From positions 1,738,093-1,802,092 of the forward strand of contig JADWQD010000009.1 in assembly GCA_016110215.1 (NCBI GenBank): a stretch of 64,000 nt of DNA, in the 5' to 3' direction. Below are positions 22,225-31,470 of this stretch, piece by piece; positions within the stretch are counted from its first letter, which is position 1; each line of letters begins with the position of its first letter. Both the position numbers and the translations under genes were made by a program. This stretch comes from Capronia americana. Taxonomy: Eukaryota; Ascomycota; Eurotiomycetes; Chaetothyriales; Herpotrichiellaceae. The notes beneath the pieces are model-generated. The model made no database searches. It was not told the DNA's origin and saw nothing but the letters and a program-made list of their open reading frames with translations.

Positions 22225-23543
22225 ATGTTCGCGTCGGGGGATCTGCTCATCTGCACTGCGTGTGGCACGCAGTATGATACTAGCGACCCCAATTCGTTGA
22301 AGAGTTGCCGGATTTGCGATGTGCGTGTCTTTCATTCGCCCCCCTCTGGAAGCGCGACTCGAGACGATTCCGTCCCGGATCACCTCAGCTGCTCAGCTGC
22401 TCGACTGACCGACTGACCACTGACTGACTGGGTGTCGTTGCTCATTTCCAGGATCCTCGTCAATACGTACCGCCTACAGGGCAGGCCTTTACTTCTCTGC
22501 ATCGCATGCAGGGGAATTACCGCAACGTTTGGGCTCAAGACAAGCAAGACCCACGCATATGGGCGATCTGGACCGAGCCAAGGGTGGGTAGACGACCTGG
22601 TTCTCGCGCCATGTGCGCGAGGTATCGTGGCTGATAGAGGGCGAGCCTCTACGGACTACTCGACCAGACTGACTGACTACTATACTTGTCCAGTTTGCCA
22701 TCGGTGAACGCGCCTTGCTTCTCCAAACCCCGGCAGGAAACATCCTGTGGGATTTATTCGCGTTTCTCGACGCGACCACGACCGACATGGTATGAATTTG
22801 TCCGAGGTCTCTGGTTGATGCGGATCCAATCCTTGCAGGTGCTGAATCAATGGCGTTCTTTCTTACAGATCAAAGCTCTGGGCGGCCTGAAAGCCATTGT
22901 CATCTCTCACCCGCACTACTACACCACGCACCTTGAGTGGGCGCGGATCTTCCGCTGTCCCGTCTACTTATCACCAGAGGACCGATCCTGGCTGAACCGC
23001 CCGTTGACGTCGACCGGCGCCGATGGAGTGGAACGCAAGTTCATCACAACGGACACGGAGGAGATATTGCCAGGCGTCACGGCCATCAAGCTAGGAGGGC
23101 ATTTCCCGGGCAGTCTGGTGTTACATTGGGACAACAAACTGTTTGTCGCCGACACCCTGGTCACCATCCCAGTATGCTTTGTCTGTTCCTTGCTGGATGG
23201 GACCCACCACGCATCATACTGACTTTGAGTCCTCTGTCTCCAGTCCGCCTTGTACCACGTCAACCGCCTCCCGGGCACCACGTCATTTACCTTCTTCTGG
23301 TCCATCCCGAATATGATTCCCCTTCCGCCATGGGAGATTGCACGGATGTGGAAGATGCTCAAGCCATGGAATTACACGTCCACACACGGCGCGTTTCTCG
23401 GCCAGGATGTGTATGGCCGGTCGGAGGACCCGAATGACATGAGATGGCGTGTGTTGGAGAGCGCGAAAATCCAGATTCGTGCCCAAGGCTGGTCGGAACA
23501 TCCGTTACTGGCCGAGGTGCTAGATGATCAAGGAGAGGAATAG
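22225..23543 (+). CDS. Metallo-beta-lactamase-fold protein with N-terminal zinc knuckle
   Basis: 308 residues, exons 22225-22320, 22452-22583, 22694-22789, 22869-23171, 23244-23543, all joined in phase 0. The first 45 residues hold CTAC and CRIC pairs, like a small zinc ribbon, then QYVPPTGQAFTSL. The MBL core follows: FAIGERALLLQTPAGNILWD, then the metal motif SHPHYYTTHLEWA in place of HxHxDH, so the usual Asp is missing. Further downstream are LGGHFPGSLVLHW with a His ligand and KLFVADTLVTIP with an Asp ligand. This HPHYYTTH variant is known to me from uncharacterised fungal proteins. A hydrolase role is likely. The gene is divergent from the permease and probably co-expressed. Confidence 0.85.
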
Positions 23544-23736
23544 TGAATATAAGAATGAGAGAAGTAGTAGGAGGAGTAGGAGAAGCCGTAGGAGTAGTCA
23601 ATGGTCAGGAATATACGAGCTTATGGCCCGACACCCCTGCTATAATCTTATGATCAACCTCGCTAGCGACTCGGGCGTCTTGACCTTGAGCTTAATCCCT
23701 CTTTGCTTTGATCTGTGGCGCCCCCAAAACCCTTCT

Positions 23737-24383
23737 TCAACGCCAAGCTACACACTCGATTTCCACCAAGGCATTGAAAGGCAAGGCGGCGACGCCCACG
23801 CACGTCCGCGCCTGTGACCAGGTCAATATACTGGACCCAGGAGGCAACGCGCACCACATGCTCTGCTCTGCTCTGCTCCACGGAGAAGAAGCTAGCATAT
23901 GTCGCCTCCAATACCCCAATGAAAGAGCGTGAAAGAAAGGATGGCAAAAGCATGCAAAATCTTTAACGTACCGGCATGGGCATGGCAAACCGCCGCACAT
24001 AGACCTCGTTCATGGGCGCAAAATTGGTCGCAAAGTCCCTAAGAAAGACGGTGACCTTGATAACTTTCCCCAGTCCCGAGCCTGCGGCCTCGAGGACGGC
24101 CTCGAGATTGTCCAGTATGCGCTCCTGTTCATGTCAGTGTCGTGGCCTGAAGTCCTTTAGACGATTAATATTTCAGATAGGGGGAGGGGAGGGGGAGGAG
24201 ATATATTACCGTTTCCGCCTGGATGCCTCCCTCGACGAGCTGGCCGGTCTGCTTGCTCAGCCCGATGGAACCGGAACAGTAGATCTTCTTCCCGGTCAGA
24301 TTGGCTTGGGAGAAGACATGTTGTAAAGGCGCGGCTGCTTTGTCGGTGTACACATCTTGTCGTATGGTGGTCGGTGCTGCCAT
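23737..24383 (-). CDS. RidA/YjgF/UK114-family protein
   Basis: 133 residues, normal for the family. Exons: 24383-24210, 24124-23972, 23811-23737. Seen are LQHVFSQANLTGKKIYCSG, GGIQAETERILDNLEAVLEA, GLGKVIKVTVFLRDFATNF and the C-terminal signature ARTCVGVAALPFNALVEIE, which supplies the Arg that holds a substrate carboxylate. RidA enzymes hydrolyse reactive imines and enamines such as aminoacrylate, and RutC of the bacterial uracil pathway is a relative. The signature survives only if the 160-nt last intron is removed. Starts further upstream are possible, but MAAPTTIRQ fits the family. It is divergent from the FAD monooxygenase. Confidence 0.93.
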
Positions 24384-25178
24384 GGCTTGTTTGCGATCCG
24401 GAGTATCTCTATTCCAATCACGATTTAGCACTTCTTTATTTGTGAATCAAGATGACGGCGTTCAGGATCCAGTGATCGGGTTTGGCGATATCTCTCCCTC
24501 GACACTATTGAATCTGTTATCTCTCGCGGCGCGGTGCTTGTATGGCGTATCTGTGAGTGGTCGTTTCTTGTCATCCATTTCAAAATCGTATCGGGCTCCG
24601 CCGAGGGATCTCATCCAAGGTTGCGCAAGGCTGAACATCCCCTCCTCCCCTCGCCCCCTGATGCGGCGGAGAAAACCGAAACTTGTAAGCAGGTCTGTCT
24701 GTGTGTCACTGTCATCGAAGCATCCTCCACCGTGTAGCCTGCTGGATGAGCGTCCCCTCCCCTCTTCCGTCTCCGACAGGCCATGCCTTGCATTCCGTTG
24801 CTTGCGATCGTTGTTCGAACCGACGCTTGTTTGTACGAAGATTGTACAACGACTCTCGCTTCACAGCGTCAACTTCGATCATCGCCCAGGCCGATATCCT
24901 ATGGGCAAGTAAAGCGTCGAGCAGAAACAACTCAACCCGGCCCATAAAAGCGATATCGCCTCCCTTGTCGAGCCCTCCATTTGACACGGGTAAAGCCGCA
25001 TTTGCAGTTCGAGAAGCAGAGACTGGAGTCACTGGAGTCCATCTGTCATATTCGCCATCGCAGGACGAATCCATTGATACAGTTGTCAGAGTTATCCAGG
25101 CTTAGGGTGGTGTTAATTGAGAAACCCGCCAGACCGGGCACTGATACTGGCATTCGGCTCAACAGGCCTACGGCAGAC
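24384..25178. promoter_or_regulatory. Divergent promoter, RidA-like gene / FAD monooxygenase
   Basis: Nearly 0.8 kb with no supportable gene. A TATA-like CATAAAAG is at 24943-24950, about 230 nt before the monooxygenase ATG. Several plus-strand frames of 60-200 codons here have no family likeness. Confidence 0.4.
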
Positions 25179-26661
25179 ATGGTATGCGAGAAGGGACCGC
25201 GACCACCGCTACCGCTGCCGCTGCTGCTGCACCTGACTGACGAGATTCCTAGGGAGAGGATACCGAAGACCCGACGGTGATCATCGTTGGCGCAGGCCCG
25301 GTCGGACTTCTCGTCGCTCTGCGCCTGGGCCAGCAGGGTGTCAAGACGCTGGTGCTGGAGGCACACCACACACTGCTCCCGACCACCAGGGCCATGGTCT
25401 ACATGCCCGTGGTGAATCCGGTGCTCCGAGACCTGGGCATCCTCGACCTGGTCATGCAACATGCCTTCCTCAATACCGAGGGTGTGGCGTGGCGCGACCC
25501 GCGAGGCACACTCCTGGCCCGACTTCCACTTGGCAACGGCACCGCCAACCAGGATTCCACCTTCGAGGGCGTCCTCCTCCTCGGACAAGCCAAGATGAAC
25601 GGCCTGGTCCTGCAGGAGATCCAGAAGTACCCGTGCGTACAGGTTCGGTTCGGCCAGCGTGTCGTGGGGATTGAGGACCAGCCGGGCGCGGACCGGGTCG
25701 AGGTGATGACGACGCACGCAAACGTCGTCGACGGCGACCGCACATGGCGGGCCCGATACGTGCTGGGCAGCGACGGCACCAACTCGGCCGTGCGCCGCGC
25801 CCTGTGCATCCCTTTCGAGGGCTTCACCTGGCCGGACTTCCGCATGGTCGGCACCGACGTGGTGTATGACTTTGTGCGCGAGAACGGGTGGACGCCGCTC
25901 AACTTCGTCGTCGACGACGAGACCGACGCCGCAGCAGTGGTCGCGTACACCGGTGAAGACGACCCGGAACACCGTGGGCCGCAGTGGCGCGTCGCCTTCC
26001 TGGAGCCCTCGAATCTCCCCTCCTCCAGGGAGGAGGTGTTGGCAAGGGCACGGGACCGGATCCCCAGGTATCTTAGACCATCCAGAGACTTCACCATTAC
26101 CCGGGCCGATGTATTCTGGATGCACCAGCGGTGCGCGAGGCAGGGACGGAAAGGCCGAGTTTTGCTCGCCGGAGACGCTCTCCATGTAAGTGTTTGACAA
26201 AGGGCCAAAGTCCCCTCCTCTAGCAAAAAGGGGCACACGTCAAGCGAGGATCTACACCATTACATGTCCTCCTCTACTCCTCCCTCCTTGCCCCGAATCC
26301 TCTGTGACAAGCCCTGGATTGACGCTTTGGAACCCAACAGTGTAACAACCCTGTCGGCGGCCTAGGACTGACAAGCGGCATCCTCGATGCGTTTGCATAC
26401 GGCAATGCATTAACACGCGTCCTGGTCCACGGCGAGGACGACAGCCTGCTGACTCGATGCGCCGAGTCCCGGAGACAGGCTTGGCTCGATGCCACCGACC
26501 ACATGTCGACGGCGAATCTGGCACGGATCCGAGCGCAGAAGCCTGCCGACTTGGTCGCCCGGGCCCAATTCTTCCGCAGCTTGAATGAGGACCCGCTGTT
26601 CCCTGCCCAGGTCCGAAAAGCCATGGATGCGATGCTGCCCGAGGCCTTTGTGGATGCATGA
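25179..26661 (+). CDS. Class A FAD-dependent monooxygenase (aromatic-ring hydroxylase type)
   Basis: 418 residues. The first coding exon appears to be the start codon alone (25179-25181), followed by a 71-nt intron with a CTGAC branch. Exon 2 is 25253-26185 and exon 3 26341-26661. Exon 2 opens GEDTEDPTVIIVGAGPVGLL, the Rossmann GXGXXG for FAD, and has TTRAM. The DG motif is VLGSDGTNSAVRR. The GD motif VLLAGDALH is completed across the intron by CNNPVGGLGLTSGILDA. The protein lacks the thioredoxin-like C-terminal domain of phenol hydroxylases. Such enzymes hydroxylate activated rings using NAD(P)H and O2. Beside an Fcy-type permease and deaminase, the ring may be a pyrimidine or purine. Confidence 0.9.
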
Positions 26662-27016
26662 AGATAAAAAAGACAAGGAATGGAGAATGGCGAGGGCGGA
26701 ATAGGAAAGTAGAATTGGCATTTGACCCGATTTTAGGAATGGCTCCCGGCCCGGCGGTAATATCAATATAGACCCTCCGCCACAGCCTGACTGCGTGCCC
26801 GCGCGGTGCTGGGTTTTTGGTCTCTGCATCACCCGCGCTCTCTCTCTCTCTCACTCACTCACTCACTTGCCAATGCTCACTCACTTGCCAATGCTCACTC
26901 ATTTGCCAATGTCCTCGTTCCTGTTGTGCAACATCCTGTTAGAGGAGTTTGGCTGGGTAGGCTACCCGGGTCGAAGGATGCGCGGGCCTCCCCGTCGTTT
27001 GTTCAAGGTCGGAATG
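26662..27016. other. Convergent intergenic region with low-complexity repeats
   Basis: 3' ends of the FAD monooxygenase (plus) and the deaminase (minus) face each other here. The only structure is a CT run and a short tandem repeat, listed separately. Confidence 0.4.
26838..26911. repeat. CT microsatellite followed by three 18-nt tandem repeats
   Basis: A CT run (about 26838-26851) and TCAC repeats lead into three units of CTCACTCACTTGCCAATG starting at 26858, 26876 and 26894. The third has one C-to-T change. It lies between two converging genes and codes for nothing recognisable. Confidence 0.9.
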
Positions 27017-27629
27017 TCATACGCACCAAAGATCCGGATGTTTGGCGATGAACTGGCTCATCAAGTCCTCGCAAGCCTGGTTGTGCATGTTTACCACCTC
27101 GATGCCTTTCTCTTGCAGGTACGCCTCGGCGCCCAACCGCGTCCGGTTCTCCCCCAGGACCACCCGCCCGATCCCGTAGAAGTGGCACGCGCCGCTGCAC
27201 ATGTCGCATGGCGACAGCGTGGTATACATCGTGGCTCCCTTGTAAAGGTAGCCCGGGAGGCGACCGCTGTTCTCGAGAGCTGCCATCTCGGCCTGCAACA
27301 CAGAATGGCCGTGCGGCACCGTGTCAGTCAGTCGTAGACGTCGCGCGCAGTCTGGTCAGTTCCCCAAGATACAAGGCCAGGGAGAGAGACTCACGTGCAA
27401 GATGGCACTGCCCTTCTGGACACGCTCGTTACGTCCACGGCCCAGGACCTTCCCGTCCTTGGATACGAGCACGGCTCCAATCTGCGTTCGTGGTGCTCGG
27501 TGAGCTGGGTTTGCATGCGGACAAGCGACGACGGTAAAGCTGGCAAACTCAACTCACGGGGATGCCTCCTTCGTTCATGCTCGCCGTGGCCTCGGCCAGA
27601 GCCATCTCAAAGTACACAGTGCTGTGCAT
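27017..27629 (-). CDS. Fcy1-type cytosine/nucleobase deaminase
   Basis: 144 residues from three exons: 27629-27558, 27481-27395, 27292-27017. Splicing yields GGIP-IGAVLVSKDGKVLGRGRN, then KGSAILH-AEMAALENSGRL. The zinc-site HAE motif is thus divided by intron 2, and PCDMC gives the two Cys ligands. TMYTTLSPCDMCSGA and FIAKHPDLW align well with yeast Fcy1, which turns cytosine into uracil. The protein stops two residues after that Trp (LWCV), whereas Fcy1 continues and, as I recall, uses an Asp three residues after the Trp to contact cytosine. Substrate specificity may therefore differ. It converges on the FAD monooxygenase, with the permease nearby. Confidence 0.9.
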
Positions 27630-28689
27630 TTTGCTACCTTTCTTCGTCCAGGTTTTGCGAGTACCGGCGGCTGAGGTTCGCGTGTCCAGAAGCGTCAGTA
27701 TCGGTATTAGGCTGGTCCTGTGGCCATCTCGCTGACGGGTGACCGTGCTGCCTAATATGTAACACGGGTGACCGTTGCCCACTGGAACGGAGCAGGAGCG
27801 GCGTCGGCCGAAGCCGAAAACCAAGTTGATGCCATGTTGCTCTTCCTCAAACCTCGTCGACGGGGCGACGACGTCATTCTCGGGGGCTTTCAGGCTATGT
27901 TTACCAATAAAGCCGTTAAATCCTACCTCCTTCGGGCGGGAAGTGCTGGGCTAACTTCATCTTCTTAGAGACCCAGACGGAGACACTCCCTCTGAGACAT
28001 ATCGAGATCGACTACCCAGTGTTCCCTGAAGTGAACAAATAATATGTGAATATAATTAAGAATCGAAGCCTTCGTTTGATGCCGACGGATACGGCAGTGG
28101 GAAGAGACGCCCAGCTACAGCCTTCAAACCAGAGAGCAAAGTATTGATCATTCTGTCGAGGAATTGCGGAAATCTATGCTGCATTCACTGTCGAATCACT
28201 TGTCTTCATTCACTCACTATCCTTCACAATTAATTTGTAGCGATACAGCAGTGTTCCAGCCGATTAGTGTGTCTAGCCTATTGTTCATATTGAACCAGGC
28301 ACCAGACGAGGCACCCCCACAGCATCTATACTCAAAAGTCAGCCTCGCACAGCCTCGCGCTGGCGAATAAGGCACCGGCGTGAAGGGTTTGTGGTAAACA
28401 AGTCCCCCGGTAGTAAAGGCGTCATTCGGGCGTCTCTCGATCGCCACAGACCGTTTCGAGGTGGTCTCGTCTCCTAGTAGCCTGCATGGAATGACTCGAA
28501 CCGTAAGAGGTCTCGAGCCACGTAATGGAAACACACCTTCCACAAACATCTCCGCGGGGTTCACAAGCCGTTGGGTAAACAATCACACCACTTTCCGGCA
28601 TTCTTTACTATAATTCTCAGAGTGAAAAGAGTCTTGCGAGAAGACGAGGGGATAAAGTCGTCCGAGGTCTACTCGACTTTTCATATCCC
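27630..28689. other. 1-kb gene-free stretch between deaminase and nirK relic
   Basis: Short frames on both strands show no family likeness. It must include the deaminase promoter. I looked for the N-terminal cupredoxin domain of nirK here (for example a VYHCAPGG-like copper motif) and did not find it. Confidence 0.4.
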
Positions 28690-29127
28690 CACGCGTTGGC
28701 GCGAGGAACCCGAGGCCGTTTCCTTCAACGGCAAGGAATCGACGGTTGACATGCGACAGACCGTTGAAAGCCAGTGTGAATGACACGGGGCACATCTTCT
28801 TCGGCAACGCAGGCCCCAACTTGACGAGCTCCTTCCACGTCATTGGCGCCCAACTTCCGAAGAGCCTATCCTACCGTGATGGCGACGTTTTGAGTCCTCC
28901 TGGGCAATTCGTGTCGACACTCAGTGTTCCGCATGGAGGGGGCCACCATCGTCGACAGGCATATGCTGGTGTCGGGCACAATGACATTGGTCGACCATGC
29001 TATCTTCAGGTTGGATAAAAGCGCTGTCGGATCCTTGAATGTCTCCAGAAAGCCGAGGCCCGATATCTATCAGAGCGTGCAACCCCCCTGTCCCGTGTCC
29101 TGGTTGCAAGTTACACCCAAAATGTAG
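28690..29127 (+). pseudogene. nirK: Copper nitrite reductase C-terminal relic, two or more frameshifts
   Basis: Three consecutive stretches in three frames match the second cupredoxin domain of NirK. First comes EEPEAVSFNGKE (to about 28740). Next is RPLKASVNDTGHIFFGNAGP with LTSSFHVIG (28760-28935), the His of which belongs to the type 2 copper site in the family. Last comes GATIVDRHMLVSGT, LVDHAIFRLDK, VGSLNV and DIYQSV (from about 28943). One shift lies at a run of five G (28938-28942), where a single extra G would explain it; the other is at about 28738-28750. The N-terminal domain is gone. NirK reduces nitrite to nitric oxide in denitrifying fungi, in mitochondria. This copy cannot make the enzyme. 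An intact flavohemoglobin follows. Confidence 0.85.
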
Positions 29128-29324
29128 TAGACTGTGGTCGCATGACTTATCATTAGTTCAGCGTACCGATCGAATAAGTACCCTTTTTTCTAATGTACAG
29201 CATATGATGCCTTGGTTGTTGACCAGAAGTCCACACCAACAAACTCCCTCAACAGCCAAATATCGCGGATAATGTGGTGCTTGGTTACCATCGCCGCACA
29301 GCCTGGGTATTATCCTCGGTCTCC

Positions 29325-30674
29325 CTACGCAATGCCTGAACCGAAAACCTCAGAATGAATCTGCCCTGCGGGGACGCCGAGGGCTTCGAGAGATTTGTGC
29401 TGTGTCTGCATGAACGGTATCGGTCCACAGAGATAGTAGTTGGCGTCAGGCAAGACAATCTTGTCCTGGATCTTTTCAAGCTCGATGCGACCCTCGTAAT
29501 CATAATCTTTTCCTTGTTGATCCGAATCGGGGGCTATTTCTTCGTAGAAGACTGCCTTTGATACTTGGGGGTTGTCCTTGATGATCTGGGAAAGATACTC
29601 CTTCATTGCGTGGACCTTTCCATTACGCACGGCGTGGACAAAGACGACCTTTCTTGTGGGTGCATGATCCACCAGGGTTCCAAGCATAGACAGCATTGGA
29701 GTGATGCCAACACCTCCACTAATTAGGACCACTGGACTGCTCGCTTCCACATCCAGAGTGAAGTCTCCATAAGGGTTGCTGACGTCGATTTCAGTGCCTT
29801 CGGCGACATTCTCGTGGAGTAGATTCGATATCCGGCCAGCCGGGGCAAGGTTCTTTGAAGATTCTTTCTTTACGGAAATGCGGAAGTGGTTTCCTGCTGG
29901 AGCGTCGGACAAGCTGTACTGTCGAGGCTGGTATACGCCTAACTCGGGGACAAATACTCGGACGGAGATATACTGGCCAGACGTAAAGCTAGGTAGCTTC
30001 CCGCCGTCGACCGGCTCGAGATAGAATGATATAATCTCGTTGCTCTCGTCCACCTTGCGAGCAACTCTGAATTTCCGCCAGCCGGTCCAGCCACCTGTTG
30101 TATGTTCGGCTTTCTCATACAGATTTTTCTCAAAGCCGATAAAGATATCGGCCAGTTGTTGATATGCTGCCGCCCAGGCATCAATAACGGGTTGATTTAC
30201 TGCGTCCCCGAGTACTTCTTTAATGGACGCGAGCAGGTTCTCGCCCACAATGGGATACTGGTCCGCAGTGACTCCCAGGCTCGCATGTTTATGGCCAATG
30301 CGAGAAACAGCAGTGGTCAACGCTCCCAGATTGTCGATATTTGCGGCATACGCCCAAACAGCGTGCGCAAGCGCTGCAGGCTGTGTGCCGGTGGCTTGGT
30401 GTGCGGAATTGAAAATGTTGCGCAGCTCAGGATGGTTGGAGAGCATACGCTTGTAAAAGTGAGATGTAATGGCGACGCCATGCTCAGCCAGCACAGGAGC
30501 GGTGGATTTGACAATTTCCTGGTCTTCTGCACTCAGCGCTTGCCGACACGGCGACGAGTGAAAGTCTGCGCGAGCATTTCTCGATGACACTGCTGCAGCT
30601 ATGACGGCGCGACGCGACTGTACACAAGCCACGCTTGAGGAAACCACTTTGGACAATTGAGTTCTAGCCAACAT
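29325..30674 (-). CDS. Flavohemoglobin (nitric oxide dioxygenase) with mitochondrial presequence
   Basis: Intronless, 449 residues. The first ~45 residues (MLARTQLSKVVSSS, then Arg- and Ser-rich, no acidic residue before about residue 36) look like a mitochondrial presequence ending near FHSSPCRQ. The globin domain has FYKRMLSNHPELRNIFN and the proximal His in GHKHASLGV. The reductase domain shows RQYSLSDAPAG for FAD, GGVGITPMLSML for NAD(P)H, and CGPIPFMQ near the end, followed by SEVFGSG. The enzyme oxidises nitric oxide to nitrate. A mitochondrial form next to nirK fits protection from NO made by denitrification. The neighbouring nitrogen-oxide genes are broken while this one reads intact. 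Confidence 0.95.
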   Translation of the reverse strand: MLARTQLSKVVSSSVACVQSRRAVIAAAVSSRNARADFHSSPCRQALSAEDQEIVKSTAPVLAEHGVAITSHFYKRMLSNHPELRNIFNSAHQATGTQPAALAHAVWAYAANIDNLGALTTAVSRIGHKHASLGVTADQYPIVGENLLASIKEVLGDAVNQPVIDAWAAAYQQLADIFIGFEKNLYEKAEHTTGGWTGWRKFRVARKVDESNEIISFYLEPVDGGKLPSFTSGQYISVRVFVPELGVYQPRQYSLSDAPAGNHFRISVKKESSKNLAPAGRISNLLHENVAEGTEIDVSNPYGDFTLDVEASSPVVLISGGVGITPMLSMLGTLVDHAPTRKVVFVHAVRNGKVHAMKEYLSQIIKDNPQVSKAVFYEEIAPDSDQQGKDYDYEGRIELEKIQDKIVLPDANYYLCGPIPFMQTQHKSLEALGVPAGQIHSEVFGSGIA

Positions 30675-31470
30675 TTCGGGGTTGTAATCGAATTGAATTG
30701 AATTGTTTCGGTCTTGGTCAGATCAACGGTTCTCCGTTATGGTATGGTTAGGCATCCTATCAGGAGAGTTCGCATTTTATAAGGTGTCGTTGGAAGGTCA
30801 GTCGCCGCGGAAGTATTCGTAAAAGCAACATTTCCGGTGGTCATTAGTCGTGGGGCAACCCTGTAAGTTGGTGGTGAGACCTGAAGCTCCTGATGATCGT
30901 CGTCACACCACCTCAGAAAGGATTCGAGATGACTATTCTACAGTGGCAACAGGCTGGAGAATCGGTGAAGATGTGGCTATAGTCGACGTTGGAGATGTTG
31001 AAGGTATGAAAGAATCATGGCTAGGCCTATCAGCCGCAAGGGCTGGCATGGAGTGCCTTGCTGATACTGTAAGCCGAAAGCAGTCTTGTCGACCCGTCGC
31101 CCGGCATAATGACATGGTGCCAAAACCTAATCTGCGCATCAAATTAACCGAGAATTGTTTGCGTTGTCGAAGTTAGATCTGTCGACCAGTCCGGTTGCGG
31201 TCCGGCCGCATACGATCGCAAAATCCAACCCGATAGATTGACGGAGTCCTGCGAGAGGGCGCGGTCACCGTGTATTTGGAAAGTAAGCACTCGCCATTCA
31301 AAGATGCTAGGCAGGCTCTGGCCTCTACGTCAACGTGAGTTGGCCATCATCCCCGAACAACTGCACTCTTGGGAAGTTTTCTTGATCCAGCACCAGGCTT
31401 GAGAGTGACGAGCACAACTCAGATGACTATAAAACCTCGTCTTTCTCGATGTTCTATGCTCTCGCCATCA
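30675..31470. promoter_or_regulatory. Flavohemoglobin promoter region, rest gene-free
   Basis: On the minus strand TATAAAA occurs at 30781-30775, about 100 nt ahead of the flavohemoglobin ATG, a plausible core promoter. The remainder to 31470 has no supportable gene. Confidence 0.5.

Noticed and set aside
22410..22690. Repeated ACTGACTG words thought to be a repeat array
   Set aside because: Short and scattered within introns of the MBL gene; they look like branch-site-rich intron sequence, not an array.
25046..26236. 396-codon minus-strand frame across the FAD monooxygenase
   Set aside because: Mirror of a GC-rich coding region. The plus strand carries clear FAD motifs.
26795..27337. 180-codon plus-strand frame with Ser/Leu/Thr repeats
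   Set aside because: Its start lies in a CT microsatellite and the rest is antisense to the deaminase exon.
28217..28582. 121-codon minus-strand frame before the nirK relic
   Set aside because: No family likeness, and no copper-site motif for the missing nirK N-terminus on either strand.
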